Positions 15,488 through 23,813 are shown, counted from the first letter of the stretch. The stretch: DNA of 37,192 nt from Acidimicrobiales bacterium (GCA_030040015.1 JASHUM010000143.1:1-37192), one strand, 5' to 3'. Numbers and translations are program-made. The notes: generated by a model not told the origin, from the letters alone.

Positions 15488-15682
15488 GTGCCCGCACGCC
15501 CCCACGACACCCTCGACCTCGGGCCCACAGACGAGGTCGAAGAGGAGAAGTTCGTGCAGTGGATGGAGGACTCCGAGGACATGGTGAGCGACCGGCCCGA
15601 GACCGGTGGCTGGGCCGAGCCTCGCCACGCCGTGGTCGAGCGTCTCACTTCCCGGCTCCTGGGGCGACGCCGACGGGGATGA
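15488..15682 (+). CDS. Small acidic protein of unknown function
   Basis: The protein has 64 residues with a GTG start at 15488, supported by GGAGGAG about eight bases upstream. A longer version from an ATG at 15395 (95 residues) is possible and would start close to the presumed transcript start. The middle is acidic (DEVEEEKFVQWMEDSEDM) and the C-terminus is basic (LTSRLLGRRRRG). No domain is recognised and there is no membrane segment. The stop overlaps the ATG of the lysozyme-like secreted protein (ATGA), so it is translationally coupled to it and may simply help its translation. Confidence 0.6.
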   Translation: MPARPHDTLDLGPTDEVEEEKFVQWMEDSEDMVSDRPETGGWAEPRHAVVERLTSRLLGRRRRG

Positions 15683-16797
15683 ACGCTCCGGCCTCGGCGG
15701 GCTGGGCGCGCCTGGCGCGCCGGGGGGCCGTCTGCGCTGTCGTGGCCGCCTCGGTGATGGCGGGCGCGCTCCCCGGACCGCACCAGGCAGCGGCGTCGTT
15801 CGGCGTCGCCCTTCCGAGCGCCTGGGAGATCTGCGTCGTGGAAGGCGTGCACGCACCGCTCACGGCTGACAACGTGGCCGACCTCGACCTGTGGCAGATC
15901 GCCGAGGGCGGCTCCACCCAGAACGACAACTCCTACAACCCGTTCAACACCAAGCGAGCCGTGGACGGAGCTGGGAACCCGCTTCCGGCGTCGATCTCCT
16001 CACTCGGGTTCCCTGCCTTCGCCGACTGGGCGGCCGGGTGCGCGGCGACGACCGCCACCATCCTCCAGCCCAACATGGCCCTCATCGCCCAAGCCCTCCA
16101 GTCCGGCGGCGAGTCCCCCATCGGTTTCCTGGGCACGGTGAACGACACGCCGTGGTGCGCGCCTGAGGACGGGACCCCGTGCTACGCCCAGCTCATCGCA
16201 GACGATGCCCAGCCTTTCGGCACGGGAGCGGCCATGTCGCTGTTCTCGCACACCAGCGCCTCGGTGTCCGCCTACGCCGGCCAGGTCTCCGAGGTCGCCG
16301 CCATCTCGGGCCAGCTCGCCGCCGAACAAGCGGACCTGGTCGCCGCCGAGCAAGCGGTGGCAACCGACCAGCAAGGCGTACAGACCGCACTCGCCAGCAT
16401 GCGCTCGCTGGCCATCTACGACTACACGTCGAACACCTCGGTCGACAACGAGCTCGATCTGAAGGGTTTCAACACGCCCGACATCAACGGCGAGCTCGTC
16501 CAGTACTACGAGAACCTCGACGCCGAGAACCAAGAGGCCGCCATCGACCAGGCCAAGCTCGTCCTGGCCCAGGCCCAGGCCCATCAGGCGGTGGTCACGT
16601 CGGCGATCGCCCAGACGAGCGCGGACCTGCGCGGAGCCCAGGCGACGCTGGCGCGGACGGTCAGGGACATGCAGTCCGAGGCCGCCACCTTCCTCGGCGC
16701 CGCCGCCTGCCTGGGCGTCGTCCCGAGCTCGCCGAGCTCGGCGTCGGGCGGGCAGCTGGTGTCGGGGCTGGGGGACTGCGTCAGCTCGCTCGCCTGA
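15679..16797 (+). CDS. Secreted lysozyme-like domain plus coiled-coil protein
   Basis: The protein has 372 residues. A signal peptide spans about residues 1-39 (RLARR, then hydrophobic to QAAAS). Residues 70-145 resemble the lysozyme-like domain found in actinobacterial and phage cell-wall enzymes: LWQIAEGGST with E76 as the possible catalytic acid, then NSYNPFNTK and GFPAFADWAAGCAATTATIL. Residues 195-245 and 285-345 are Ala/Gln/Glu-rich heptad-like helices (for example ISGQLAAEQADLVAAEQAV), probably coiled coil, similar in style to the N-terminal parts of RipA/NlpC proteins. A Cys pair lies near the C-terminus. It is probably exported and acts at peptidoglycan. Enzyme activity is not certain, because only the Glu context is visible. 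Confidence 0.75.
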   Translation: MNAPASAGWARLARRGAVCAVVAASVMAGALPGPHQAAASFGVALPSAWEICVVEGVHAPLTADNVADLDLWQIAEGGSTQNDNSYNPFNTKRAVDGAGNPLPASISSLGFPAFADWAAGCAATTATILQPNMALIAQALQSGGESPIGFLGTVNDTPWCAPEDGTPCYAQLIADDAQPFGTGAAMSLFSHTSASVSAYAGQVSEVAAISGQLAAEQADLVAAEQAVATDQQGVQTALASMRSLAIYDYTSNTSVDNELDLKGFNTPDINGELVQYYENLDAENQEAAIDQAKLVLAQAQAHQAVVTSAIAQTSADLRGAQATLARTVRDMQSEAATFLGAAACLGVVPSSPSSASGGQLVSGLGDCVSSLA

Positions 16798-17198
16798 CCG
16801 GGCTGGCGTCGCCGGGCCCGTCCGGGCGCCCGGGATCGACGCGTTCTGCCTGCTCAGGACCGACGTCACACAAATGTCACGCTCCGGAGCCCCGCGGTCC
16901 GGACCGGTCACGATCCCCAAGTTTTTCCATCTTGTGATCCCCAACGAGGACTGGTGAGGCTGTCGGTGCAGGGATCGGCCCCGAGTTCCGCCCACCCGCT
17001 CGGCCCGGGACCTGCAGACCCCGGCGGGGCGTGTCTTCGAGAGGGAGGATCGGGGAAACGGGAGACGGGGTGAAGAAGGCGCCGCTCATGCGACCCACAC
17101 AGGCGGTGCCTTGAGTCGGCTACTCCCCTGCGATCTACTCCTCCGCCCAGATCGCAGGGGGTAGCGGCTCGCCGGCTCCTCGGTGCCGACGGCTGTGC
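16798..17198 (+). other. Intergenic region between two convergent gene ends
   Basis: This stretch of 401 bases has no convincing gene. It contains a GC palindrome CCGGGCGCCCGG at 16822-16833, a direct repeat GATCCCCAA at 16912-16920 and 16936-16944 flanking an AT-richer segment (GTTTTTCCATCTTGT), and the strong hairpin at 17125-17160. The open frames that cross it are unlike known proteins and lack ribosome sites. Confidence 0.6.
17125..17160 (-). terminator. Strong hairpin downstream of the phosphorylase-like gene
   Basis: CCCCTGCGATCT (17125-17136) and AGATCGCAGGGG (17149-17160) form a perfect 12-base-pair stem with a 12-base loop. It lies about 40 bases beyond the minus-strand stop at 17199. 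No T-run follows on either strand, so it would be an intrinsic terminator of the T-less type or an mRNA 3'-end stabiliser. Confidence 0.6.
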
Positions 17199-18245
17199 CT
17201 ACCCCTGAGCGGCCAGGGCGTGGAGGAAAGCGAGGGCCACGGAGGCGGCGTTGTCCGCCGCCAGCTGGCGGTAGACGAGGAACTGGGCCGGGTACCCGGG
17301 CAGCATGAGCGGGTCGCCGCCGGTCCCCGGGTCGTTCCCGGGTCCGTCCGAGGCGCCTCGGAACCCGATGAAGTCGACGTCGTTGGCTGCTGCCACTCCG
17401 GCCACCACCGCCGTCTCGTTGTCCTGGGACACGTAGGTGCCGGGCGGGGTGGTCTCCTCCAGGTAGTTGGTGAAGAAGCTGGGCTCGGCGAAGGGGACGA
17501 TCCCGGTGGCGAACGCTTCGGCCTGGGCCAGCTGGCTCTGGTCCATCTCCCGGCACGGGACACAGCCGAAGACGTCGCTCCCCGCCGGCGCGCACGGGAG
17601 CATCCGCCCCCCGAAGGGGTCGGTGGTGAGCCCGGTGCCGCCCACCTCGACGACGGGGGTGTGCTCGACCGTCACCGGCGTCTGCACACCGTCGGCGAGC
17701 CCGCACACGCAAGCCGGGTCGCCGGTGGGCGTGGTCTGCTCGAGCGTGGCGCTCGCCGCCGCCGACTGGGCCAGGTCCACCCAGCTGGGCGTGCTCGGCA
17801 CGAAGGTCGTGCCGTTCTCGGTCCACTGGTCGGGGACGAACACGTCGCCGATGTAGTCCCCGCCCGAGGTCCCGGAGAACACCACGCCGGAGATCTCCGA
17901 GGCGCCGTCGCACCGGTAGTGGGCGAAGGCGTCCGTGGTGGTCGTCATGGCGTTCTCCGGCCCGATGCCGGTGAGCCCCATGATCACCGGGTTCCCCTCG
18001 AGGGTGCCGGTCACGAAGGCGCGGTTGTTCAAGTACACCTGCGTACCGGGGTCGACGCTGGCCTGGGCCAGGATCGGGTCGAGCTCGAGAGGCATGGCGG
18101 AGAGCACGAGGAGCCGGGGGGTGCACGCCGAGGGGGCCGCGCCCGCCGGGTCGGCGGCGGTTCCCACCGTGAACAGAAGCCCGCTGACCATGGCGAGGAG
18201 GGCAACGGGGAAGAAGAGAAGAGCCGCCCGCCGTCGTACCGTCAT
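17199..18245 (-). CDS. Secreted nucleoside-phosphorylase-like protein
   Basis: The protein has 348 residues. Residues 1-38 are a signal peptide ([12 protein letters not shown] through AGAAPSA). The mature part has the purine/uridine phosphorylase and MTA/SAH nucleosidase fold pattern: [16 protein letters not shown] (44-59), [10 protein letters not shown] (91-100), [20 protein letters not shown] (119-138) and [10 protein letters not shown] with [12 protein letters not shown] (277-303). E277 and D300 align with the ribose-binding Glu and catalytic Asp of MtnN-type enzymes. An insertion near 150-250 contains several Cys (179, 181, 218, and a CVPC at 228-231), which fits disulfides in an exported protein. 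Such enzymes are usually cytoplasmic. Activity on extracellular nucleosides is plausible but unproven. The ATG at 18245 has CGAGGT upstream. Confidence 0.78.
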   Translation of the reverse strand: MTVRRRAALLFFPVALLAMVSGLLFTVGTAADPAGAAPSACTPRLLVLSAMPLELDPILAQASVDPGTQVYLNNRAFVTGTLEGNPVIMGLTGIGPENAMTTTTDAFAHYRCDGASEISGVVFSGTSGGDYIGDVFVPDQWTENGTTFVPSTPSWVDLAQSAAASATLEQTTPTGDPACVCGLADGVQTPVTVEHTPVVEVGGTGLTTDPFGGRMLPCAPAGSDVFGCVPCREMDQSQLAQAEAFATGIVPFAEPSFFTNYLEETTPPGTYVSQDNETAVVAGVAAANDVDFIGFRGASDGPGNDPGTGGDPLMLPGYPAQFLVYRQLAADNAASVALAFLHALAAQG

Positions 18246-18336
18246 GTAGACCTCGCAAGGACACCGCCCCTCCGCCGGGGTGGCCGCCGACGAGATGGTG
18301 GCACCTACGCATCGGGACGGTCAATCGCCCCGCAAC

Positions 18337-18342
18337 TAGGTT
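18337..18342 (+). promoter_or_regulatory. Candidate -10 hexamer (TAGGTT) for the nitroreductase operon
   Basis: TAGGTT lies 27 bases before the GTG start at 18370. A GGAGG ribosome site (18356-18360) lies between them. No clear -35 box is seen. Confidence 0.4.
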
Positions 18343-18369
18343 GGCCGTCCGAACCGGAGGACCGCCGAC

Positions 18370-19011
18370 GTGACCGACTTCGACACCGCCGTCACCGACC
18401 GCCTGCTCACCACCACCCGGGCCGTGCGCCGGCGCCTCGACCTCGACCGTCCCGTCGACCCGGCGCTCGTCACCGAGTGCCTGCGCATCGCCGTCCAGGC
18501 GCCGACGGCCAGCAACGCGCAGAACTGGCGGTGGATGGTGGTGACCGACCCGGCCAAGCGGGGGGAGCTGGCCCGTATGTACCGCCGGGGCGGACACGGC
18601 TACCTGCGGGCCGCCGCCGCCGGCGAGAAGGACGACCAGACCCGCCGGGTGTACGAAAGTGCTCTGCACCTCACCGACGTGCTCGACCGGGTGCCGGTCC
18701 ACGTGATCCCCTGTGTGGAGGGACGGCTCGAGAACGCGCCGGGCATCGTCAGTGCCTCGACGTACGGCTCGATCATCCCGGCGGCGTGGAGCTTCGTGCT
18801 GGCCTTGCGCACCCGGGGCCTGGGCTCGGTGTGGACGACGCTGCACCTGCTCGAGGAGCAGGAGGCGGCGCAGCTGCTCGGCATCCCGGACAACGTGACC
18901 CAGGTCGCGCTCATCGCCGTGGCCCATGTGACCGGCGGCGACTTCAAGCCGGCGACGCGCCGGCCGGTCGAGGAGATCACCTACTGGGACACCTGGGGCG
19001 AGACGAGGTAA
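18370..19011 (+). CDS. Nitroreductase family protein
   Basis: The protein has 213 residues with a GTG start nine bases after GGAGG. The N-terminus TTRAVRRRLDLDRPVDPAL and AVQAPTASNAQNWRWMVV are the FMN-phosphate and flavin-binding segments of the family. GLGSVWTTLHLLEEQEAAQL and IPDNVTQVALIAVAH form the C-terminal core. The arrangement is like the F420- or FMN-dependent oxidoreductases of actinobacteria, which reduce nitro groups, quinones or enones. It is a soluble dimer by family habit. It begins an operon with the second GH15 gene (seven bases apart). No functional link between the two is obvious. Confidence 0.86.
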   Translation: MTDFDTAVTDRLLTTTRAVRRRLDLDRPVDPALVTECLRIAVQAPTASNAQNWRWMVVTDPAKRGELARMYRRGGHGYLRAAAAGEKDDQTRRVYESALHLTDVLDRVPVHVIPCVEGRLENAPGIVSASTYGSIIPAAWSFVLALRTRGLGSVWTTLHLLEEQEAAQLLGIPDNVTQVALIAVAHVTGGDFKPATRRPVEEITYWDTWGETR

Positions 19012-19018
19012 CGAGACG

Positions 19019-20929
19019 GTGAGCGCCGCCGAGCGGCGACCGAATGCCATCGCCGACTACGCCCTCATCGGCGACTGCCACACGAGCGCCCTGGTCGGAC
19101 GCGACGGCAGCATCGACTGGCTGTGCTTCCCCCGCCCCGACTCCCCGGCCGTCTTCTGCCATCTGCTCGACGACCAGCACGGCGGCAACTTCGCCGTCCG
19201 CGTCCCCGAGGCGAGCGTGACACGGCACTACCTGCCCGGGACGAACGTGCTCGAGACCACGTGGCGCAGCCACGAGGGCGAGCTGGCGGTCGTCGACTGC
19301 ATGCCGGTGGCCCCCTTCGACCCGGCCCGGCCCGCCGCGGTGCAGGGCCGGCGCAGCGTGCTCCGCCGCCTCGAGTGCCGGGCGGGCCGGGTGACGGCAC
19401 AGGTGCGGGTGACGCCGCGCTTCGAGTACGGGCTCGTGGTCCCCCGCTTGCGCACCCCGAGCCCGCACGTGGCCGACTTCGTGGGAGCGGGGTCCTCCTT
19501 GCGGGTGCGCGCCACCCACCCCCTCGAGCGCCGCGACGCCCACACCCTGCGACGCGGTGACGTGCTCGCCGCCGACTGGCAGCTCGGGCGGGGCGAGACG
19601 GCCTGGGTCGAGGCCACCTGGGCTCCGGCCCACCTGGCGCCTCACGACGTGCCCGCTCCCGACGCCGCCGGATGGCGCGTCCTGTTGGACGAGACGATCG
19701 GGTTCTGGACTTCGTGGTTGGAAGGGTGCCGCTACGACGGCGAGCACGCCGATGCCGTGCTGCGCTCGGCCCTCGTCCTGAAGGCCCTCACCTACGCCCC
19801 CACCGGCGCCGTGCTGGCTGCGGTCACCACCAGCCTGCCCGAGGCCATCGGCGGCGCCCGGAACTGGGACTACCGCTACGTGTGGATCCGCGACGCCACG
19901 CTGACGCTCACCAGCCTGTTCATCCTGGGACTGTCGGGGGAGGCGCGCTCCTTCAAGGAGTGGCTGGAACGCACCGGGGCGGGGCGACCCCAGGACCTGC
20001 AGATCATGTACGGCGTCGAGGGCGAGCGCATGCTCCCCGAGATCGAGCTCGACCACCTGGCCGGGCACCGGGAGAGCCGGCCGGTACGGGTCGGCAACGG
20101 CGCGGTGAAACAGCTCCAGCTCGACAGCTTCGGACAGCTCCTCGAGGCCGGCTACCTCTTCGCCCGGGCCGGCCAGGAGATCACCGACGAGAATTGGCGG
20201 TTCCTGGCCGGCGTGGCCGACATCTGCTGCGCGCAATGGCGCCGGGCCGATCAGGGCATCTGGGAGGTGCGCGACGAGCCCCGCCATTTCCTGCACTCGA
20301 AGGCCAACTGCTGGCTGGCGCTGCACCGCGCCGTCCAGCTGGCCGAGCTACTCGGCCGTCCGCCCGAGCCCCACTGGGCCGCCGAGCGCGACGGCGTCGC
20401 CGCCTACCTCCTCGACGCCGCTTCAGGGGGTTGGTTCCCGCAGGCCGCCGGTTCGTCACAGGCGGACGCGGCGTGCCTGCTCATCCCGGCGCTCGGCTTC
20501 CTCCCCGCCGCCCACCCGTTGGTCACGGCCACGGTCGAGCGGATCTGCGCCGAGCTGTCCGGGCGCCACGGGCTGATCCGCCGCTACCTGACGTCGGGCG
20601 GCGCCGGCGACGGGATCCAGGGCGGGGAGGGCGCCTTCCTGCTGTGCAGCTTCTGGCTGGTCGACGTCCTCACCCACGCCGGGCGGCTCGAGGAGGCCGA
20701 AGAGCTCCTCGGTCACTTGTTGGGGCTGGCCAACGACGTCGGCCTCTACGCCGAGGAGGTCGACCCGGAGACCGGGGCGCATCTGGGCAACGTGCCCCAG
20801 GCATTCACCCACATGGCTCTGGTCACGTCGTGCGCCCATCTCTCGGCGGCCCGGCGGGGCCTTCTGCCGACCGACGGTGCCCCCCACGACTTCGCCGAGC
20901 TCGCCCTGGAGCGCCTGCTCGGGAGATGA
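19019..20929 (+). CDS. GH15 glycoside hydrolase, second copy (trehalase/glucoamylase family)
   Basis: The protein has 636 residues with a GTG start at 19019. It has the same architecture as the copy at 5705-7660: ADYALIGDCHTSALVGRDGS and IDWLCFPRPDSPAVF in the N-terminal sandwich, then ARNWDYRYVWIRDATLTL, LQIMYGVEGERMLPEIE and QLQLDSFGQLLEAG in the barrel, and GGEGAFLLCSFWLVD with HLGNVPQAFTHMALV near the end. It lacks the basic C-terminal tail. By eye the two are clearly paralogous but not near-identical. It is cytoplasmic. Substrate is an alpha-glucoside such as trehalose or maltooligosaccharide. It follows the nitroreductase and converges on the SDR. Confidence 0.9.
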   Translation: MSAAERRPNAIADYALIGDCHTSALVGRDGSIDWLCFPRPDSPAVFCHLLDDQHGGNFAVRVPEASVTRHYLPGTNVLETTWRSHEGELAVVDCMPVAPFDPARPAAVQGRRSVLRRLECRAGRVTAQVRVTPRFEYGLVVPRLRTPSPHVADFVGAGSSLRVRATHPLERRDAHTLRRGDVLAADWQLGRGETAWVEATWAPAHLAPHDVPAPDAAGWRVLLDETIGFWTSWLEGCRYDGEHADAVLRSALVLKALTYAPTGAVLAAVTTSLPEAIGGARNWDYRYVWIRDATLTLTSLFILGLSGEARSFKEWLERTGAGRPQDLQIMYGVEGERMLPEIELDHLAGHRESRPVRVGNGAVKQLQLDSFGQLLEAGYLFARAGQEITDENWRFLAGVADICCAQWRRADQGIWEVRDEPRHFLHSKANCWLALHRAVQLAELLGRPPEPHWAAERDGVAAYLLDAASGGWFPQAAGSSQADAACLLIPALGFLPAAHPLVTATVERICAELSGRHGLIRRYLTSGGAGDGIQGGEGAFLLCSFWLVDVLTHAGRLEEAEELLGHLLGLANDVGLYAEEVDPETGAHLGNVPQAFTHMALVTSCAHLSAARRGLLPTDGAPHDFAELALERLLGR

Positions 20930-20951
20930 CGCTGATCCCGGGCGATCAGCG
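20930..20951 (+). terminator. Bidirectional hairpin between convergent genes
   Basis: CGCTGATC (20930-20937) and GATCAGCG (20944-20951) pair perfectly over a CCGGGC loop. It begins immediately after the GH15 stop, and its right arm contains the SDR stop codon, so one hairpin would serve both convergent transcripts. No T-run is present. Confidence 0.5.
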
Positions 20952-21710
20952 CACCTGTTCGGTCGGGCGCACCAGGATCTCGTTGAGCACGACGCGGCGG
21001 GGCCGGGTCACGGCGTAGGTGACGGCGTCGGCGATGTCGTCGGCGTGGAGCATCTCCACCCCGCCGAAGGTCTGCGCCTGGAGCTCGAGGATCTCGGGAC
21101 GCAGGTGGGTGGCCAGCTCGGTGAGGGTGGCGCCCGGCTCCACCAGGGTGACCCGGACGTGGCGCTCGGTCACCTCCTGGCGCAACGACTCGCTGAACGC
21201 ACCCACCCCCCATTTGGTCGCGTTGTAGACGCCGCTCCCCAGCCTGGCCACCCGGCCCGCCACCGAGCTCACGTTGACCACGTCGGCGACGTTGCGGGGC
21301 CCGGTGTCGGCGGCCCGCAGGAGATGGGGCAGCGCGGCGTGGGTGCAATAGAGCAGTCCGAGGAGATTGAGATGCACCATGCGGCGCCACTCCTCGGTGG
21401 GGGCGTCGAGGATGGGGCCGAGCAGCATCACCCCGGCGTTGTTGACCAGGGTGTCGAGCCGGCCAAGCTCGTTGACCGTCCGCTCCACCATGGCGCGCGC
21501 CTGGGACTCGTCGGTCACGTCGGTCTCGAGCACCAGCGCCTGGCCCCCCGCCTTCTCGATGCGGCGAGCCAGGTCCTCGAGGCGTTCCAGGCGGCGGGCC
21601 GCCACGGCGACGGCAGCCCCGTCGGCCGCCAGCGACAGCGCCGTGGCCTCGCCGATCCCGCTCGACGCGCCCGTCACCAGCGCCACCGTCCCTTCCAACG
21701 TCGCCGCCAT
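20946..21710 (-). CDS. Short-chain dehydrogenase/reductase (SDR)
   Basis: The protein has 254 residues of the classical SDR family. The coenzyme loop is VTGASSGIGEAT (12-23). Other landmarks are NNAG (90-93), N115 in HLNLLG, a catalytic Ser in VNVSSVAG (148 or 149), and Y162 and K166 in VYNATKWGVG. ARRLERLEDL after the second strand suggests NADP preference. The ATG at 21710 lies behind GGAGGAGGGC. The C-terminal VTRPRRVVLNEILVRPTEQ is typical of YdfG-like enzymes acting on small alcohols or ketones. It is transcribed divergently from ftsH. The substrate is unknown. Confidence 0.9.
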   Translation of the reverse strand: MAATLEGTVALVTGASSGIGEATALSLAADGAAVAVAARRLERLEDLARRIEKAGGQALVLETDVTDESQARAMVERTVNELGRLDTLVNNAGVMLLGPILDAPTEEWRRMVHLNLLGLLYCTHAALPHLLRAADTGPRNVADVVNVSSVAGRVARLGSGVYNATKWGVGAFSESLRQEVTERHVRVTLVEPGATLTELATHLRPEILELQAQTFGGVEMLHADDIADAVTYAVTRPRRVVLNEILVRPTEQVR

Positions 21711-21758
21711 GGCGCCCTCCTCCTTGTCGTGGGGTGGTGCGCTGAGCGCCCCGGGTCG

Positions 21759-21764
21759 ACCCTA
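21759..21764 (-). promoter_or_regulatory. Candidate -10 hexamer (TAGGGT) for the SDR gene
   Basis: On the minus strand TAGGGT ends 48 bases before the ATG at 21710. It fits the TAgnnT pattern that recurs in this window. Confidence 0.35.
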
Positions 21765-21831
21765 GCGAGCGGTCCGCAACCGCCCGCCCCGCTCCCCGTC
21801 GGCGCCGGTGCGCCGTCCCCGGGGAGGCCGT

Positions 21832-21837
21832 TAGCCT
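21832..21837 (+). promoter_or_regulatory. Candidate -10 hexamer (TAGCCT) for ftsH
   Basis: TAGCCT lies 26 bases before the ATG at 21864. A very strong ribosome site AAAGGAGG (21845-21852) lies between them. No -35 box is evident. Confidence 0.4.
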
Positions 21838-21863
21838 GCGCATGAAAGGAGGCCTCCGGCCCG

Positions 21864-23813
21864 ATGAGCAAGAGTGCCTCGCCGCCTCCCCAGGGCGACA
21901 AGCCCAATGCGCCCGCGCCTCCGCCCCCGCCGAGCTGGCGCCACTGGCTGTGGGCCATCGCCATCGGGCTGTTCATCGTCCTGTACTTCGTGGTCCCGGC
22001 CACCAAGGTGAGCCAGCCGGTCAGTCTCAACTACACGCAGTTCCTGGGCCGGGTCTCGGCCCACAAGGTGAAGACGGTCACCCTCAGCTCCGACGGGAGC
22101 GCTCAGGGCACGCTCTCCGACGGCAAGCAGTACACCACGGTCATCCCGTCGTTGGCCGGCTCGTCGCTGCTCGACGAGCTCGAGACCGACGGCGTGAGGA
22201 TCACGGCCACCACGCCGGGGACCTCGTTCGGCTCCGAGGTCCTGAGCTGGATCATCCTGCTCCTGCCCTTCTTGATCTTCGGCTACCTGTGGTACCGCAT
22301 GTCGCGGGGAGCGGGCGGCGCGCTGCAAGGGGCGCTCGGCGTGGGCAAGTCGCGCGCCAAGGTCTTCGACGCCGATCAGCCCAAGACCACCTTCCGCGAC
22401 GTCGCCGGGTACGAGGGGGCCAAGCGCGAGATCGCCGAGGTGGTCGAGTTCCTAAAGAACCCGGACCGGTACCGACGAGCCGGGGCGGTGGCGCCGCGCG
22501 GGGTGCTCATGGTCGGCCCGCCCGGCACGGGCAAGACGCTTCTGGCCCGGGCCGTGGCCGGCGAGGCCGGGGTGCCGTTCTTCTCGGTGACCGGGTCCAG
22601 CTTCGTCGAGCTGTTCGTGGGGGTGGGCGCCGCCCGGGTGCGCGACCTGTTCGCCGAGGCCCGCAAGCGGCCGGCGGCCATCATCTTCGTGGACGAGATC
22701 GACGCCATCGGCCAACGCCGGGGCGCCAGCGCCGTGGTGGCCAACGACGAGCGGGAGCAGACGCTCAACCAGCTGCTGTCCGAGATGGACGGATTCGACA
22801 TGTCCCAGGGCATCGTGGTGCTGGCCGCCACCAACCGCCCCGAAATCCTCGACCCGGCGCTCCTGCGACCCGGGCGCTTCGACCGCCAGGTCACCATCCC
22901 CCTCCCCACCCTCGAAGAGCGCGTGGCCATCCTCAAGGTGCACTGCCGGGACAAGCATCTCGACCACAGCGTGGACTTGAGCGTCGTGGCTCGGGGCACG
23001 CCGGGGTTCTCGGGTGCGGACCTGGCCAACCTGGCCAACGAGGCCGCCATCGTGGCCGTGCGCCACAACCGGAGCGTGATCGCGGCCGGCGACTTCGACG
23101 AGGCGCGCGACCGCATCATCCTGGGACGGCGGGAAGGATCGAACGTGCTGCTCCCCGACGAGAAGCACGCCGTGGCCGTGCACGAGGCCGGCCACGCCCT
23201 GGTCGCCGCCTACAGCCCCAAGGCCGACCCGGTGGCCAAGGTCACCATCCTCCCGGCCGGACAGGCCCTCGGGGTCACCGAGCAGCTGCCCCTGGTCGAG
23301 CGCCACCTCTACGGGGAGGACTACCTCCACGACCAGTTGGCGGTGCGGCTCGGGGGCCGGGCTGCGGAGCTGGTGGAGCTCGGACAGGGGTCGACGGGCG
23401 CGGCCAACGACCTGTCCACGGCCACCGACCTGGCCGTGCGCATGGTGCGCGAGTTCGGGCTCTCGAGCGAGCTCGGCCCGGTGGGGTACCCCGAAGGCGG
23501 GTCGGTGTTCCTGGGCGGCGGGGGCGCGGGCCTGTCGAGCCGGCCCTTCGCCGAGGAGACTCAAGCCGCCATAGACAAAGAGGTGTCCAACCTGCTCCGG
23601 GCGGCCGAGCAGCGGGCGGTGAAGCTCATCGAGGAGCACCGCGACCAGCTCCACCAGCTGGTCGAGCTCCTCGTCGCCAACGAGACCGTCGACGGCAAGG
23701 ACGTGTACGCCATCGCCGGCGTGCCCGGCCCGGCCGACGCCGACGGCGGCGGCTCGACCGTCGCCCCCCGGCGCGCCGCTGCCTCGGCCTCTGGAAAGAA
23801 GGGCGGCGATTGA
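21864..23813 (+). CDS. ftsH: ATP-dependent zinc metalloprotease FtsH
   Basis: The protein has 649 residues, a normal FtsH length. A Pro-rich cytoplasmic start is followed by TM1 (about 29-47), an extracytoplasmic domain, and TM2 (about 126-146). The AAA+ module has Walker A GPPGTGKT (218-225), pore motif FVGVG (251-255), Walker B IIFVDEID (273-280) and the second region of homology ATNRPEILDPALLRPGRFDR. The protease has HEAGH (440-444) and the third zinc ligand D516 in GAANDLSTAT. It degrades membrane and short-lived soluble proteins as a hexamer. All catalytic motifs are intact. Its stop overlaps the acyl-CoA synthetase start (TTGA), an unusual partner. The ATG at 21864 follows AAAGGAGG. Confidence 0.96.
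   Translation: MSKSASPPPQGDKPNAPAPPPPPSWRHWLWAIAIGLFIVLYFVVPATKVSQPVSLNYTQFLGRVSAHKVKTVTLSSDGSAQGTLSDGKQYTTVIPSLAGSSLLDELETDGVRITATTPGTSFGSEVLSWIILLLPFLIFGYLWYRMSRGAGGALQGALGVGKSRAKVFDADQPKTTFRDVAGYEGAKREIAEVVEFLKNPDRYRRAGAVAPRGVLMVGPPGTGKTLLARAVAGEAGVPFFSVTGSSFVELFVGVGAARVRDLFAEARKRPAAIIFVDEIDAIGQRRGASAVVANDEREQTLNQLLSEMDGFDMSQGIVVLAATNRPEILDPALLRPGRFDRQVTIPLPTLEERVAILKVHCRDKHLDHSVDLSVVARGTPGFSGADLANLANEAAIVAVRHNRSVIAAGDFDEARDRIILGRREGSNVLLPDEKHAVAVHEAGHALVAAYSPKADPVAKVTILPAGQALGVTEQLPLVERHLYGEDYLHDQLAVRLGGRAAELVELGQGSTGAANDLSTATDLAVRMVREFGLSSELGPVGYPEGGSVFLGGGGAGLSSRPFAEETQAAIDKEVSNLLRAAEQRAVKLIEEHRDQLHQLVELLVANETVDGKDVYAIAGVPGPADADGGGSTVAPRRAAASASGKKGGD

Noticed and set aside
16822-16833. 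The palindrome CCGGGCGCCCGG as terminator of the lysozyme-like gene
   Set aside because: It has no loop and no T-run. In such GC-rich DNA a short GC palindrome is expected by chance.
17086-19050. A 654-codon minus-strand frame over the phosphorylase-like and nitroreductase genes
   Set aside because: It is a GC-rich shadow with low-complexity Arg/Gly/Pro content and no ribosome site. The genes it covers have clear families.
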